From assembly GCF_037975245.1 (NCBI RefSeq), contig NC_092563.1, positions 19,302,094 to 19,366,093 on the forward strand: a stretch of 64,000 nt of DNA, in the 5' to 3' direction. Positions 1 to 12,189 of the stretch are shown here, in pieces. This DNA is from Apostichopus japonicus (Eukaryota > Echinodermata > Holothuroidea > Aspidochirotida > Stichopodidae). The notes under the pieces were generated by a model. The model was not told the origin of the DNA, searched no databases, and saw only the letters and a list, made by a program, of their open reading frames with translations. The translations under genes and the position numbers were made by a program. Numbering within the stretch: the stretch's first letter is position 1; each line of letters starts with the position of its first letter.

Positions 1-169
1 AATGAAGAGATATATAATCAACATGCTGTATTCACAGTGTCACATACTGGCAATAGATTGTAACATTAGTTTGGAGTAATAATCCAATATGGGTAAAGGT
101 AAAACTTGCCACAAGTTGTAGACCAACAAAAAAAGGCTGATTTAAGATCTTAATACTGTGTGTATATAA

Positions 170-300
170 TTGGAATTGTAGTGAGTTGGAAAATCCAGAA
201 CAATGAAAAAACTTCCAGCCTCCACCAGGATTCATCGAACCCGGGCCTCCCGCTTTATATGTGGACGCCCTAACCAATAGGCTATGGACGCTGATTAGGA
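170..300 (-). repeat. tRNA-derived SINE head
   Basis: Minus strand shows a tRNA-like 5' region: box A-like TAGCCTATTGGTTAGGGCG, then a box B-like GGTTCGATGAATCC about 35 nt later. It lies in the first visible intron of the carbonic anhydrase. The cloverleaf is not intact, so it is read as a SINE and not a tRNA gene. The boundaries are approximate. Confidence 0.5.
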
Positions 301-612
301 AAAAAAAACAGTTATGTAATTGTATGTCCAGAGGTTCGAAACCAGTAAGGAAGGTCGTAATTCCACTGTAGGCGTTTGTCACCTGTATCGAACAATACTA
401 GTTCTGGTTTGGTGACATATTTGCCTAGCTCTATAGATCAAATATGATTCTAACCAACTCGAAATCATTTGTGATTCCTAAAGCTGGATCATATATAATA
501 TACTGTACATGTATAGTGTACTGTAGGGCAACCAGAGTTTTTCGAGCACTCTGTGTCACACAGATCAGTTGGTAGAAATAACTATAATAATTACATATTT
601 TGATATCTGTAG

Positions 613-3600
613 ATTTATCCGGTGGTCCACTGGCTGACAAATACAGACTCCTTCAGTTTCACTGTCACTGGGGATCTGATGACTCCAAAGGTGCTGAACA
701 TACCATAGATGGACAACAGCATGCAGCTGAGGTAGGTTGGAGGATCGTATCTCTGGTGTTTAATACATCTATCCTCAAAAGACTCTGGGGCCGATTGCCC
801 TAACAGGTGTGGACGTTTTGTAACCAGCTGCAGTTATGAAGTACCCAATGTGCTGTATAGCAGGGCTGTCCCCACAACCAAAATTAGCTTTGCAAGTTGT
901 TCGGCACCTAGTCATCTTGTTGTTTCCATCAAACTTTCAGATTGCATTGTGAATAAAATACCCCTAAATAGGTTAAAATTATACATTGTTATAACCCGGC
1001 ATCCTTTTGGAGGTACGGAAATCAAACAGAAATAGTGGCAGACCGTATGAGTCCCCCGAAAGATGAGTTTAACTGGCCCAAAAGCTGCTGGTATTCTGTA
1101 CATAAAACCTACACATCTCTCCTACATTGTACATACAGTACATTGGTCAACCTTTTTTTAACTTGCTACACTCTTTTGTCCGAGAGACAACAGGAAAAAG
1201 ACGTCTTTTTAAGTTTTGCCCTGTACAGTTTGGTTCTTGTTGACCAAACATCACGGCACTAACTGTACTAATGTTTTCTTACTTTTCCATCAAAAGCAGG
1301 GAAGAAAAATGCAAATTACTAATATGGTGCAGTTTCTGCATAGAAACAACAGAAATCTCCATTAGTGGTAGTATCCCCACAATGCTGCAGTGACCAAAAC
1401 CAGTTATGCTTGAGTATTTTGAAGAACAGCTGTGAGGATCATTACATCTGTAAAATGCATGCTTCCTAACTGCCAGGACATTTAATCTTGTTTTGAAAGA
1501 CATTTTGAATGATCTTAATTGGTTTTTCATGTGTAGTTGTTGTTACAATTCACAGTGTGTACTCCCTCACCTCATATAACCTTATGCGATACCGTATTTA
1601 CCTCACTCTAGCATGTGGCAATTCTTTGTGTGTGTGTATGGCCATCTCCCTTTTGCAATTGCCACCCTCTTGTGCAAATATCACTTTTGTATTGATAATC
1701 TTCATCAATCCTTCTCACCTTACATCTTTGTATCTCTGGAAATTACGGAAGGGAGATGGCCATACACACACACAAAGAATTGCCAGATGCTAGAGCGAGG
1801 TAAGGTTTTATGAGGTGAGTTCGTTTCTCGTTAATTCACAAGCCAGGTAAGGTTTGGAGTTTTTAACGCAGGGACAATTAAGCTCTAATGTTTTGCACTA
1901 CTTTGGGCTGTCATGAGACTTGTCCTAATTGAAAGGACGTCATTAATTATTTGTGATAATTTATAGCCTCCTGTTCAAAGTAACATGTGCATTGCTAGGC
2001 AACCAGCTGTGAATGTATCCAGAATATCATTCCCTATGAAGAATGAAAAATGTAAGGATGATGAAATAGTTTTGGTATTTCTCAAGTTTTCAGAGAGTTT
2101 TACAGTATACAATAGCTATTACTGGTCACACATTCCAAATATCTTGCCATTTTCAATGCAGGTTTTGCCATATTTAAAATATTGAATTCGCAAATGAAAA
2201 ATTCAAGTCGTACATTTGACAGGTTGATGTGAGAAATGTTTCGCTTAGTTTCTGTGCCGCTCTAAAAAAGAAAGATTCATGATATCAAGGAAAGAAGTTC
2301 AAAGAACAGATGTAAGCCAAGTGGTAATGGAACTCTACCTTCAGGGTACGGCAACCCTGGCTGTAAAAGCTTTGTGATATAACCATAAACCTAGTTCAAG
2401 CAAACATATTGATGTCACTTCCTTGTTGACTCTATAGTTGCTGTTTTATCCAAACACTGACTGCAGAGTTGTTGACTTCTTAAAGATCTAACTTGATCAG
2501 ACAGGTTTTGTTTTGTGTGCATATCATTACTTGATTACTGGATGCTTCCATCCCCCCCCCCACTTATTATTTTATGTTAGTACAAGCAGAGGATTTCTGT
2601 TTAGGCCTGTAGGCTATATTCAGTAAAACACCTGCTCTGCTTGAATATTCCAACAGTAAATAAATAGTGTACCTGTGTATGTATGTATTTACATCTCCAA
2701 TATGCATTCAGTCTCGACAGTCTTAGCAATCTTTCTTCATTACTATTGAGTAGTTAATAATCACACAATCACGACAATGGACTGTTTTGCAAAAAATGTT
2801 GCCTATTGGCTGAGATGGAGCGAATCTAACATTCAATCCAAAACAAAGGCGTCACATCCTGTACTGTTTGGTCGAGATGAAAACAGACAATGAAAGATAT
2901 GAAGGCAAAAAAAAGAAAATGTTTGTTAAAGGTTGCTTTAAACTGCGTAAATTGCATACTGGTAAAAATTGATAGATCAAGTGCCTTTCGACAACATGAG
3001 ATGCAAATCAGATCACACATCAATAACTATTTAGCCTTCATTTGGTGAAAATAAAAAAATAAAATCTTCAACAACTTCAATTTAACTATATCTCACATTT
3101 TGACAAGTACCCAGTATGTTTGTTAAAATTTCAAAAAAATTGTGACCGTATACAGTTGGCTGCCATATGGCTGCCAAATGGCTGCCATTGACTGCCATTG
3201 ACTGTTGGAATATTGAAGCAGAACAGGGAACCTTGGTGATTCTCTTGTTCAAAATGACATGCCTTCTACACCTGAAAGAACTTCAAATGGATTGTTGTGT
3301 ATATATGCATATGATGGCATCACCAGATATAATAATACATCTAGATTCAGAAAATGGATGTTACATACTTTTTTTAAATTTATTTTTTTTGGTTTCACAA
3401 AGATGGGTTACATCTTTAAGCAGGACTCAGGGTTGAATTGCCACTTGCCAATTTCATAATCTTATTTCTGTTTTTGCAATTAATAGTTAATTGCAATCCT
3501 CCAAATAACATTTCAATCATTCACATGATGTATTATCAAATGATGTAAACACATTGTTTTCCCTCTTTTCTGTCAGCTTCACTTGGTCCATTGGAATACG

Positions 3601-6600
3601 GATAAGTTTACCTCACCAGGGGATGCCATCAAGAATGATAAGGGTATCGCTGTACTAACGGCTTTCATCAAGGTACGTCTTTTTTTCTCGTTTTTTTTTT
3701 TCGTGTCGCTGGTGCTCAAAGATGAACTTTGATGGACACTGCAGAAGAAAACAAAACTGTTTGACAAGATCGTTGACCTAAACGGTGAAATTATGCTATG
3801 AGAGAAAAACAAAAATGGAACAGTTAAAACTTGGTGTAAAGTGCCAAGGATTGCAAATAATAGAAATCAAAACTGAATTTTATTCGTGGGACACTGAGCT
3901 TTTTTCTTTGTATTGTTTTTTTTTTGGTGGTATTGTTACGGTCACTAGTCTTAATCACAGTATCTGTGTTTTCTAGTGCCCTTCATATTGTGTGGACCAT
4001 ATGTTATGTTTTCTCTGTACAATAAGAAGAGAAATCAATTTGAATTGAATCAAACTTTGTGTACTGAACTTAGTGGTTCTTAAGGAGCAGACATATGGCT
4101 TTGTATTAAACCACATAGATCCAGTAAGGTGGATTGAGCAGTATTCAATTTATGTAAATTTTTATGAAGGTCAGAATTTTATTGAAATTTTACTCCCTAA
4201 TTCAAAGCATGTCTTTGAATTTGCAGAGTGTTATAATGTTTATTTGTAGATTGAGATATTCTGCTTGAACAACCAACACTTTATATTTCAAGATTTTTTT
4301 TCATCACTTTACATTGTGTAATACTGCATAGCATTATGGAGCATAAACACATCTCAGTGTAATATGTGACATTCTGTATTGTACATTGAAGTATTCTCCT
4401 TTGTAGGGTATAATTAACACTCTATATTTCAAGATAGGGCACACCACTTTATACTGTGTAACACTGCATAGCAAAATAGAGCATAAACACATCTTAGTAT
4501 AATATGTGATATTCTCTATTGTACATTGAAGTATTCTGCTTTGTAGGGTACAGTTAACACTCTATTTTTCAAGATAGGACATACCACTTTACACTGTGTA
4601 ATACTGCATAGCAAAATAGAGCATAAACACATCTTAGTATAATATGTGATATTCTCTATTGTACATTGAAGTGTTCTCCTTTGTAGGGTACAGTTAACAC
4701 TCTAGTTTTCAAGATAGGACATACCATTTTACACTGTAATACTGCATAGCAAAATAGAGCATAAACACATCTTAGTATAATATGTGATATTCTGTATTGT
4801 ACATTGAAGTATTCTCCTTTGTAGGGTACAATTAACACTGTATATTTAAAAATAGGGCACACCACCCTATACAATGTAACACTGCATAGCATTATGGAGC
4901 ATAAACACATCTCAGTGTAATATGTGATATTCTGTATTGTACATTGAAGTATTCTCCTTTGTAGGGTACAATTAACACTGTATATTTAAAAATAGGGCAC
5001 ACCACCCTATACAATGTAACACTGCATAGCATTATGGAGCATAAACACATCTCAGTGTAATATGTGATATTCTGTATTGTACATTGAAGTATTCTGCTTT
5101 GTATGGTACAATTAACACTCTATATTTCAAGATAGGGCACACCACTTTACACTGTGTAATACTGCATAGCATCAAGCATAATCACATCTCAGTGTAATAT
5201 GTGACATTCTATACTGTAGTTTGAAATATTCTACTGTGTCAGATAAGGTGCTCTACATTGTAGGATATGTGGTTTAACAGCACATCACACCACAGCACAG
5301 TCTTATGACATATAATTTCAACAAAATGTCTACCAGGAAGAATTACGACATTAGACTATAAAAATGTGCATAAAGTGAATATGATCATGTATTAAAGACT
5401 ATCAAGTTTAGTCTGTTTACTGTAAAATGATGCCACAGTAATGGTATGATATTATTGCTAGTAACATGGTACTCTCAGACTGGCTATCTTAACAGTAATG
5501 GTATGATATTATTACTAGTAACATGGTACTCTCAGACTGGCTATCTTAACAGTAATGGTATGATATTATTTCTAGTAACATGGTACTCTCAGACTGGCTA
5601 TCTTAACAGTAATGGTATGATATTATTACTAGTAACATGGTACTCTCAGACTGGCTATCTTAACAGTAATGGTATGATATTATTACTAGTAACATGGTAC
5701 TCACAGACTGGCTATCTTAACAGTAATGGTATGATATTATTTCTAGTAACATGGTACTCTCAGACTGGCTATCTTAACAGTAATGGTGTGATATTATTAC
5801 TAGTAACATGGTACTCACAGACTGGCTATCTTAACAGTAATGGTATGATATTATTACTAGTAACATGGTACTCTCAGACTGGCTATCTTAACAGTAATGG
5901 TATGATATTATTGCTAGTAACATGATTCTCTCAGACTGGCTATCTTAACAGTAATGGTATGATATTGCTAGTAACATGATTCTCTCAGACTGGCTATCTT
6001 AACAGTAATGGTATGATATTATTGCTAGTAACATGGTACTCTCAGACTGGCTATCTTCACAGTAATGGTATGATATTGCTAGTAACATGGTACTCACAGA
6101 CTGGCAATCTACTATCATTGCTTGGAGGGTGTTAACCCTCTCTGAATCCTCATTGTCCTTTACAGGTTGGAAAAGAACACAAAGGTTGGAACCAGGTCTT
6201 GGATCATTTCAAGGATATTTCTGATGTGGTGCGTACATGGCATAGTTTTGTAATGAAAAATTGTTTGGAAGGACAGGAACAATGTAGCAAAATGAGATTT
6301 GAAAATAGTCATAATATTCAATGTCAGAACTGCGCTTTAAGGTTATCTTTCAGCTATATTTAAGAAACTATATGGACATAACTATTATGTAACAAAAAAG
6401 TATGTTCCCTTTCTTCCTGAACTGTTTTTTTTTTCTCTTTTTTTTCTGAAGTTCTTAAAATATGCAAGCATGAAAATGAAAACAATTATGTGTTGAAGGG
6501 AATGAAAGCCATCAAAGCCCTAATTATGGAAAGTACTGCATTTTAATTTCATGTTAGCATTTGGTTACATAATCAGAATGAGGATATTCTTGTCTGAAAA

Positions 6601-9600
6601 AAAATGGGTTACCTTCGTATTAAAAGAGTTGTGCAATTTAGAAATTTTATCAAATAAACCATCAAATATATTTGTTAGTAAACAATGACATGAAAGTTAT
6701 TTCAACAGTTTATGATACGTGCAGACTTCAACTTTCTTTCCTATTTAAAAGTCGATGACCTTCCAAGCATATTCAAAAGTTGTTAGCCTCTGAACTTTGT
6801 GTTACATTTGTGTTACATCAACGAAAATGGACTACTTCAAATATCCTACTTCGTTGAAGAAAGGCCAGAACCATGGGAAAAGAAGGAAGAACTCTTTGTG
6901 CTGAAGTGATTGTAGCCTGCCAGTGCAGTTATTGTAGTGATTTAGCTCTCTGGGATGGGAAATGATGGAATTATCAATGAAAGTTGAAAGTGTCTGGATT
7001 GGATATTACCATTCACGTTGTGGTAAAATCAACTTCTTTGTGAGTTAGTGACAAACCTCGAAGAAAGAATTATCGTTGGAAAAATGAATGAAGTTTTTAT
7101 GATATTTAGAGGACCTGGCAATTTGATGCTAACAGGATCTTTTGTAGAGGCCAACTGACAGAGGAAAAAGGATTTTGTGAGGCATCAGTTGATCTGTTTC
7201 AAAAGTTTAGAATTTTTGCTTTTGAATACCAGACTTTTGCAAACCTTACTGGAATACATTGCAATCGGTTAAAGTTGTATTTCATTGAAAACCTTGCATA
7301 ATTTTCAGATATTTGTCTACATTTGAGTCATCTTTCTGTCTTTCAGAATGGTGTTTGCAATATGGATGAGGACTTTAACCCAAAATGTCTGCTCCCTGGT
7401 GAGTGTCTATCTCGCTCTTTCTTCAAAAACAAAACTTCTTGTTTCTCTTTCAAGGTCTGTCTCTAGAAAGAGATATGTGACAGTTTCTGCCGTGCATTGT
7501 TGAAGTCAATTTACACTTTTCATATATCATGTGTTTACAATACTTACAATGTTACTCAAATAGTGGATGAGTTTGAAACTGGAGCCACCTCAGCTCTGAA
7601 TTAAGCATTGAAATTGAAATGATTTTGTAACGGTGCGGTTGGAATTCCCTGCAATATATGCATTCGGTATTTCGGTTGTATTATACTGTAGACTCGTTGC
7701 TTTGTTTCTTAAGTGTGAAACCTCTGAGGGTAATTGAAACTTTGGATACATATCCTCTTCAATAATCTGTTCCAGTAGTAGTAGGCCTGCTGCTTTTGGT
7801 TTAATTTGGTTGGTTTATTGTGACAGAAGTGAACATTTTGGAAGAGAAGTAGCTAATTGTGGTACTATCATCATGTGTGTTTACCACCGGTAGATGTGTA
7901 GTAACAGTGATGAACGACAGTTTAACAGGATAATAAATAATAATAAATATGTCATTTATATAGCGCTAAATCACAAAAGGTATCAAAGCGCTTCACAAAA
8001 AACAAAAACGATAAATAGGAAATAAATACAGTGAAAACAAATAATAACCTAATAAAAATAATCCTAAAATACCAACACAAAGAAATAATAAACAATAAGA
8101 GGTTATTAAAAATACAATAAGAGGTAATATAAAAAAAAAAATGAAAGGAGGTTATAAAAGTAAAATAACTTTAAAAAAAAATATGTCTTCAAATGACATT
8201 TATATATTGGCAGCGTTGGAGTGGTCCTGATGTTTTTTGGCAAATCATTCCATAGATTTGGACCAATGTAACTGAATGCTTGTTCGCTAATTTTCTTCCT
8301 TGCTGGTGGTACAAGAAGTAAGGATTTGTCAGAAGAAGAATGTAGCAAGGATCGGTTTCATTTTGTCTTTATTTTACACAGTGGAACTCATAATAGGATG
8401 TTAATCATTTCAGTCATTTAAATGTTCCTGTTGTACACAGAGACATTTCAAAACATTTTGCTTACCTTTTGTTTTTAGAAAATCTGACTGATTATTGGAC
8501 GTACGAGGGTTCGCTTACAACACCACCCTGCTATGAAAGCGTGAGGTTTATTATCTTCAAAGAAGTGGTAGAACTATCTAAGGAGCAGGTAAGAAAACAC
8601 AAAATGCAAAGAAAAAAAATGGGGTAAAAAGGAGGGATATATAAACATAACAAAGAAGAAGAACAAGTAATGGAACAATGGTTTATCTGTGCTAAGGATA
8701 TAATGGTTAATGCGTGAATCAACATTTCTGGGGGAAGGGAGAACTGAGGGAAGAGAGAACTGGGGGAGGATAGAATGGTGGTAGGGGACAACTGGGGTAG
8801 GGGAAAACTGGGGTAGGGGATAACTGAGGGAGGATAGAATGGTGGTAGGAGAGAATGGTGGTAGGGACAACTGGGCGAGGAGATAACTGTAGGAGGAGAG
8901 AAGTGGGGGAGGAGACAATTGTGGTAGGGCACAACTGGGGAGGAGAAAACTGGGGGAGGAGAGAACTGGGGGAGGAGAGAACTGGGGGAGGATGGAATGG
9001 TGGTAGGGGACAACTGGGGAGGAGAGAACTGAGGGAAGAGAAAACTGGGGGAGGAGAGAACTGGGGGAGGATGGAATGGTGGTAGGGGACAACTGGGATT
9101 GGAGAGAACTTGGGGAGGAGAGAATGGTGGTAGGGAACAACTGGGGGAGGGGAGAATTGGCAGAGGAGAGAATGGTGGTAGGGGACAACTGGGGGAGGGG
9201 ACAACTGGGAGGAGAGAACTGAAGGAAGGGAGGAGGAGAAGAGTGACTATCACTTCTCTTGTATTCAAAGGTTCTATGGATGTTGTTGGCCAAGGGCAAT
9301 TTCTTAATTCCCTATCAGTTTCAAGGAGTGCTTCCATTTTAAATCTAGTTGATCATTCACCAATAACATTTCCAGACTTGAGCTACTGTAATTTCTTTAT
9401 GGCAAAAAACTTTCCAAGCTAACTGTACATATTGTCAAGGAACAATAGCAAACTGACTGTCTGGAAATTATACATAAGTTTGAAAATGGCAGAGGACTTT
9501 TGGGCTAGAACAGGACTCGACCCACTGACCTCAGGATTACAAGTCCTAAAGTTTTTCGACAGTAGGTGACTTAAGTTAAGAGTCATTACAATAGTGATCA

Positions 9601-11006
9601 CTGATAGTATTTTCCTCTCACATGCCTTCCCCTCCCACATGCCTTCCCCTCCCACTGTTTTTCCCTTCCCCTTCAGGGAAGAGTTCACCAGTAAAACAGA
9701 GGCTGTGATGTTACCAATAGATTCATATTGATGAGAAGGATATAACAGTTTTTAATTTCTCTGTGTTTTGTTTTTCGATCATTAAATAATCCTCCTTTGA
9801 TTTGGTGCATATATGTGAAAGATCATCAAAACTGGAAAGATTTTAGCTAAGTGAGAGAGAAACAGGATTGAGAAGAAATCAAAATAGCATAGCCATCTCA
9901 ATTGAAGATAATTACAGCAATTCACAACTAAGGCATTTACTCAATAACAATGTGTAAGTTACGATGTGAGTAAAATAGAAAATTCTGTCAATTATTAAAG
10001 TGAAAGTATCATAGTGCTCACAGTTTGCGGTTAAAGGCATTGAAGACTCGCCCCAAACCGCATGCGGCCATCTGAAAAAGTTAACTTTCTGTTGCTTGCA
10101 AGTGACGTTTTGTTCGTGTCGCTACAAAATGCAGACAGTAATGAAATGTGATACCTTGTTATCTTTAGCTGGACCTGAGATTTCCATCGCTGTATTGTTT
10201 GTATACTGTGCTGTGGGTATTGACCGCAGCTGTCTGTACTGCTTGTACACTATAGTGTCAAATTACTGACGGTAGCAAGCTGTGTGTGTATTTTCTGGGA
10301 TCGATGGTGGTGTTTAACACTTCTGTTACACCTCATTCGAAACTAGGTAAAATTACCGGCATTAGACGTTTCTTTTTGCGGGAGTCTTCACACCCTTTAA
10401 GTGTTACGCGATCTTACTCAGGCTGTGCTAGTCTAAATAGTATACAGTATGAATTACTAACAGGGAGATTTACCAACAGTAAACTGCTAATGAAATCTTC
10501 TTCCCAAGTTTTGTTTATCACTCATTTAACTGTAATATATTGTTTGTAAAGTACTCATCAGTTCATGCTTAATTAACTGGATAATAAGCAATAGGCGTGG
10601 ACAACAATGGGACTTCAACTGAAGATGAATCATATTCTGATGTGTTTGTGCCAAATTAAGATGAGTGTTTTATCTTCTTCGTACACTGGTGCTTCCACTG
10701 ACATTCTGATAATAAGAACAAACTGTATGATCTGTTTTCCAATGTGGGACGACCCACATCATTGATGAATTTTCTCCAATTCTGTTTATCTTGTTGGAAA
10801 GTTTAAAGTGTTAAAATCATATGCAGTCTGTCTAAATTTTGTTCTTCTCTCCTCTGATCTGTCCACAGCTGGCTCAGTTCCGCTCCCTGTCGACCACAGC
10901 TGAAACTGAGGGCACCCAAGGTGATGCCTGTCCAAAACTGGTCGACAATTTCCGTCCCCTTCAACCTCTCAATGGGCGAATCGTGAAGGCGTCTTTTGAA
11001 TCGTAA
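613..11006 (+). CDS. alpha-carbonic anhydrase, cytosolic type, 5' end outside window
   Basis: Zinc enzyme that interconverts CO2 and bicarbonate. Six exons are visible: 613-731, 3577-3672, 6166-6228, 7347-7398, 8479-8588 and 10869-11006 (stop TAA), all with AG/GT borders and matching phases, giving about 191 residues. The first visible exon carries FHCHWG, the first two zinc histidines (H94 and H96 in CA2 numbering), and AEHTID with the E106 equivalent. The second carries LHLVHWN with the third zinc histidine (H119). The fifth carries SLTTPPC with the T199/T200 equivalents, so the active site looks intact. The proton-shuttle position (H64) would lie in an upstream exon. The protein ends [18 protein letters not shown] with no membrane tail, as in cytosolic CA1/2/3/7-type enzymes. 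Exon boundaries (119, 96 and 63 nt) match vertebrate CA2 closely, but the CA2 exon 6 equivalent is split by an extra intron (52 + 110 nt). Family assignment is secure; the paralogue is not determined. Confidence 0.95.
1566..1819. repeat. foldback element with long imperfect terminal inverted repeats
   Basis: The left arm begins CTCACCTCATATAACCTTA and continues with CTCTAGCATGTGGCAATTC and a (GT)n tract into GGCCATCTCCC. The right arm is its reverse complement, ending in TTATGAGGTGAG. The arms are about 65-90 bp with one ~15-bp insertion in the left arm, around a ~90-bp centre. It lies in a carbonic anhydrase intron. It looks like a MITE or foldback element; the class is unknown. Confidence 0.65.
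4265..5235 (+). repeat. ~140-bp tandem satellite in a carbonic anhydrase intron
   Basis: About six to seven diverged copies of a ~140-bp unit recognised by the recurring phrase CTTTGTAGGGTACAATTAAC and by GAGCATAAACACATCT. Phrase starts fall near 4397, 4540, 4677, 4815, 4958 and 5096, a spacing of 137-143 bp. The open frame read on the minus strand here is a repeat by-product. Confidence 0.85.
5438..6110 (+). repeat. 57-bp minisatellite in a carbonic anhydrase intron
   Basis: About twelve near-identical 57-bp units containing AGTAATGGTATGATATTATT and CAGACTGGCTATCTTAAC. Because 57 is a multiple of three and lacks a stop in one frame, an open frame of about 159 codons appears with a 19-residue period. 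It lies wholly between two confirmed carbonic anhydrase exons and is not called as a gene. Later units lose a few bases and break the frame. Confidence 0.92.
7931..8348 (-). mobile_element. non-LTR retrotransposon 3' end (LINE fragment)
   Basis: On the minus strand an open segment reads [20 protein letters not shown] followed by [13 protein letters not shown]. This is the typical C-terminal end of LINE reverse transcriptase ORFs (consensus like GPxLWNxLPxxIR...FKxxLKTxLF). Downstream on that strand is a tail with a GCGCTT...AGCGCTA-type motif and (AAT)n. It is 5'-truncated and sits in a carbonic anhydrase intron. Clade not determined (CR1/L2-like tail). Confidence 0.7.
8728..9235 (+). repeat. 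purine-rich minisatellite (GGAGGAGAGAACTGGGG type)
   Basis: About 500 bp of irregular 14-18-bp units such as GGAGGAGAGAACTGGGGGA and GAATGGTGGTAGGGGACAAC. The plus strand is almost pure purine in long stretches with repeated runs of 3-5 G. The proline/serine-rich open frames on the minus strand are repeat by-products. It lies in the last intron of the carbonic anhydrase. Confidence 0.88.
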
Positions 11007-11433
11007 TTAAGCTATGCAGTCATGTTGAGATGTTGTCAGCCCACCCATCTTTTTCTGGTTGCCTTCTGTTTTCCAAGATTTATTCCAGACATCTATATAT
11101 TAATTAGATATTTCAGATATTAACAAATGATATTTATGATGTAATTTGTTTCAGTCGGTTTGTTGTGAGATCCTCTGTGATTCATTAGATGTTGTATATA
11201 TACAGTTTGCGGTACTTGTGATGCAAGTGGTTTTATCTATCTCTGAATGTTACTTGGAAACCTTGATATATCCAGGCTAAACCCACATTAAGTAACCCTC
11301 TGGCATTCAGTATCGCTTCACTCATACTGCATAGGAAATGTTTTTAATATAGACTTTTGATTCCTTTGCAGTTGTCAATTTCACAACTAAGTTGTTCATC
11401 TTTGAATGTTATATGCAGAGTCTGGACTAAAAC

Positions 11434-12184
11434 CGTCACGGTGTCTCATCCGATATTGAGGTATCCCATCCGATATTGAGGTATCCCATCCGATACTGAG
11501 GTATCCCATCCGATATTGGGGTATCCCCGTCCGATATTGGGGTATCTTCATCCGATACTGAGGTATCCCCATCCTATACTGAGGTATCCCCATCCTATAC
11601 TGAGGTATCCCATCCGATATTGAGGTATCCCATCCGATACTGAGGTATCCCCATTCTATACTGAGGTATCCCATCCGATACTGAGGTATCCCATCCGATA
11701 CTGAGGTATCCCATCCGATACTGAGGTATCCCATCCGATACTGAGGTATCCCATCCGATACCGAGGTATCCCATCCGATACCGAGGTATCCCATCCGATA
11801 CCGAGGTATCCCATCCGATACCGAGGTATCCCATCCGATACCGAGGTATCCCATCCGATACCGAGGTATCCCATCCGATACCGAGGTATCCTCATCCGAT
11901 ACTGAGGTATCCCATCCGATATTGGGGTATCTCATCCGATACTGGGGTATCCCCATCCGATACTGAGGTATCCCATCCGATACTGAGGTATCCTCATCCG
12001 ATACTGAGGTATCCCATCCGATACTGAGGTATCCCATCCGATATTGGGGTATCCCCGTCCGATACTGAGGTATCCTCATCCGATACTGAGGTATCCCATC
12101 CGATATTGAGGTATCCCATCCGATACTGAGGTATCCCATCCGATATTGGGGTATCCCCGTCCGATACTGAGGTATCTCCGTCCA
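11434..12184 (+). repeat. 20-bp tandem array of GATAC-NNNN-GTATC hairpin units
   Basis: About 36-37 units of roughly 20 bp, consensus CCGATACTGAGGTATCCCAT, starting 430 bp past the carbonic anhydrase stop codon. Each unit has an inverted repeat GATAC...GTATC around a 4-base loop. Central units read ACCGAGG, flanking ones ACTGAGG, ATTGAGG or ATTGGGG. Insertions of one or two bases between units shift the frame. It could be within the 3' UTR if that is long. Confidence 0.92.
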
Positions 12185-12189
12185 ATAAG

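Noticed and set aside
8531-9337. Proline/serine-rich open frames up to 268 codons on the minus strand
   Set aside because: They arise from the purine-rich minisatellite and overlap a confirmed carbonic anhydrase exon on the other strand.
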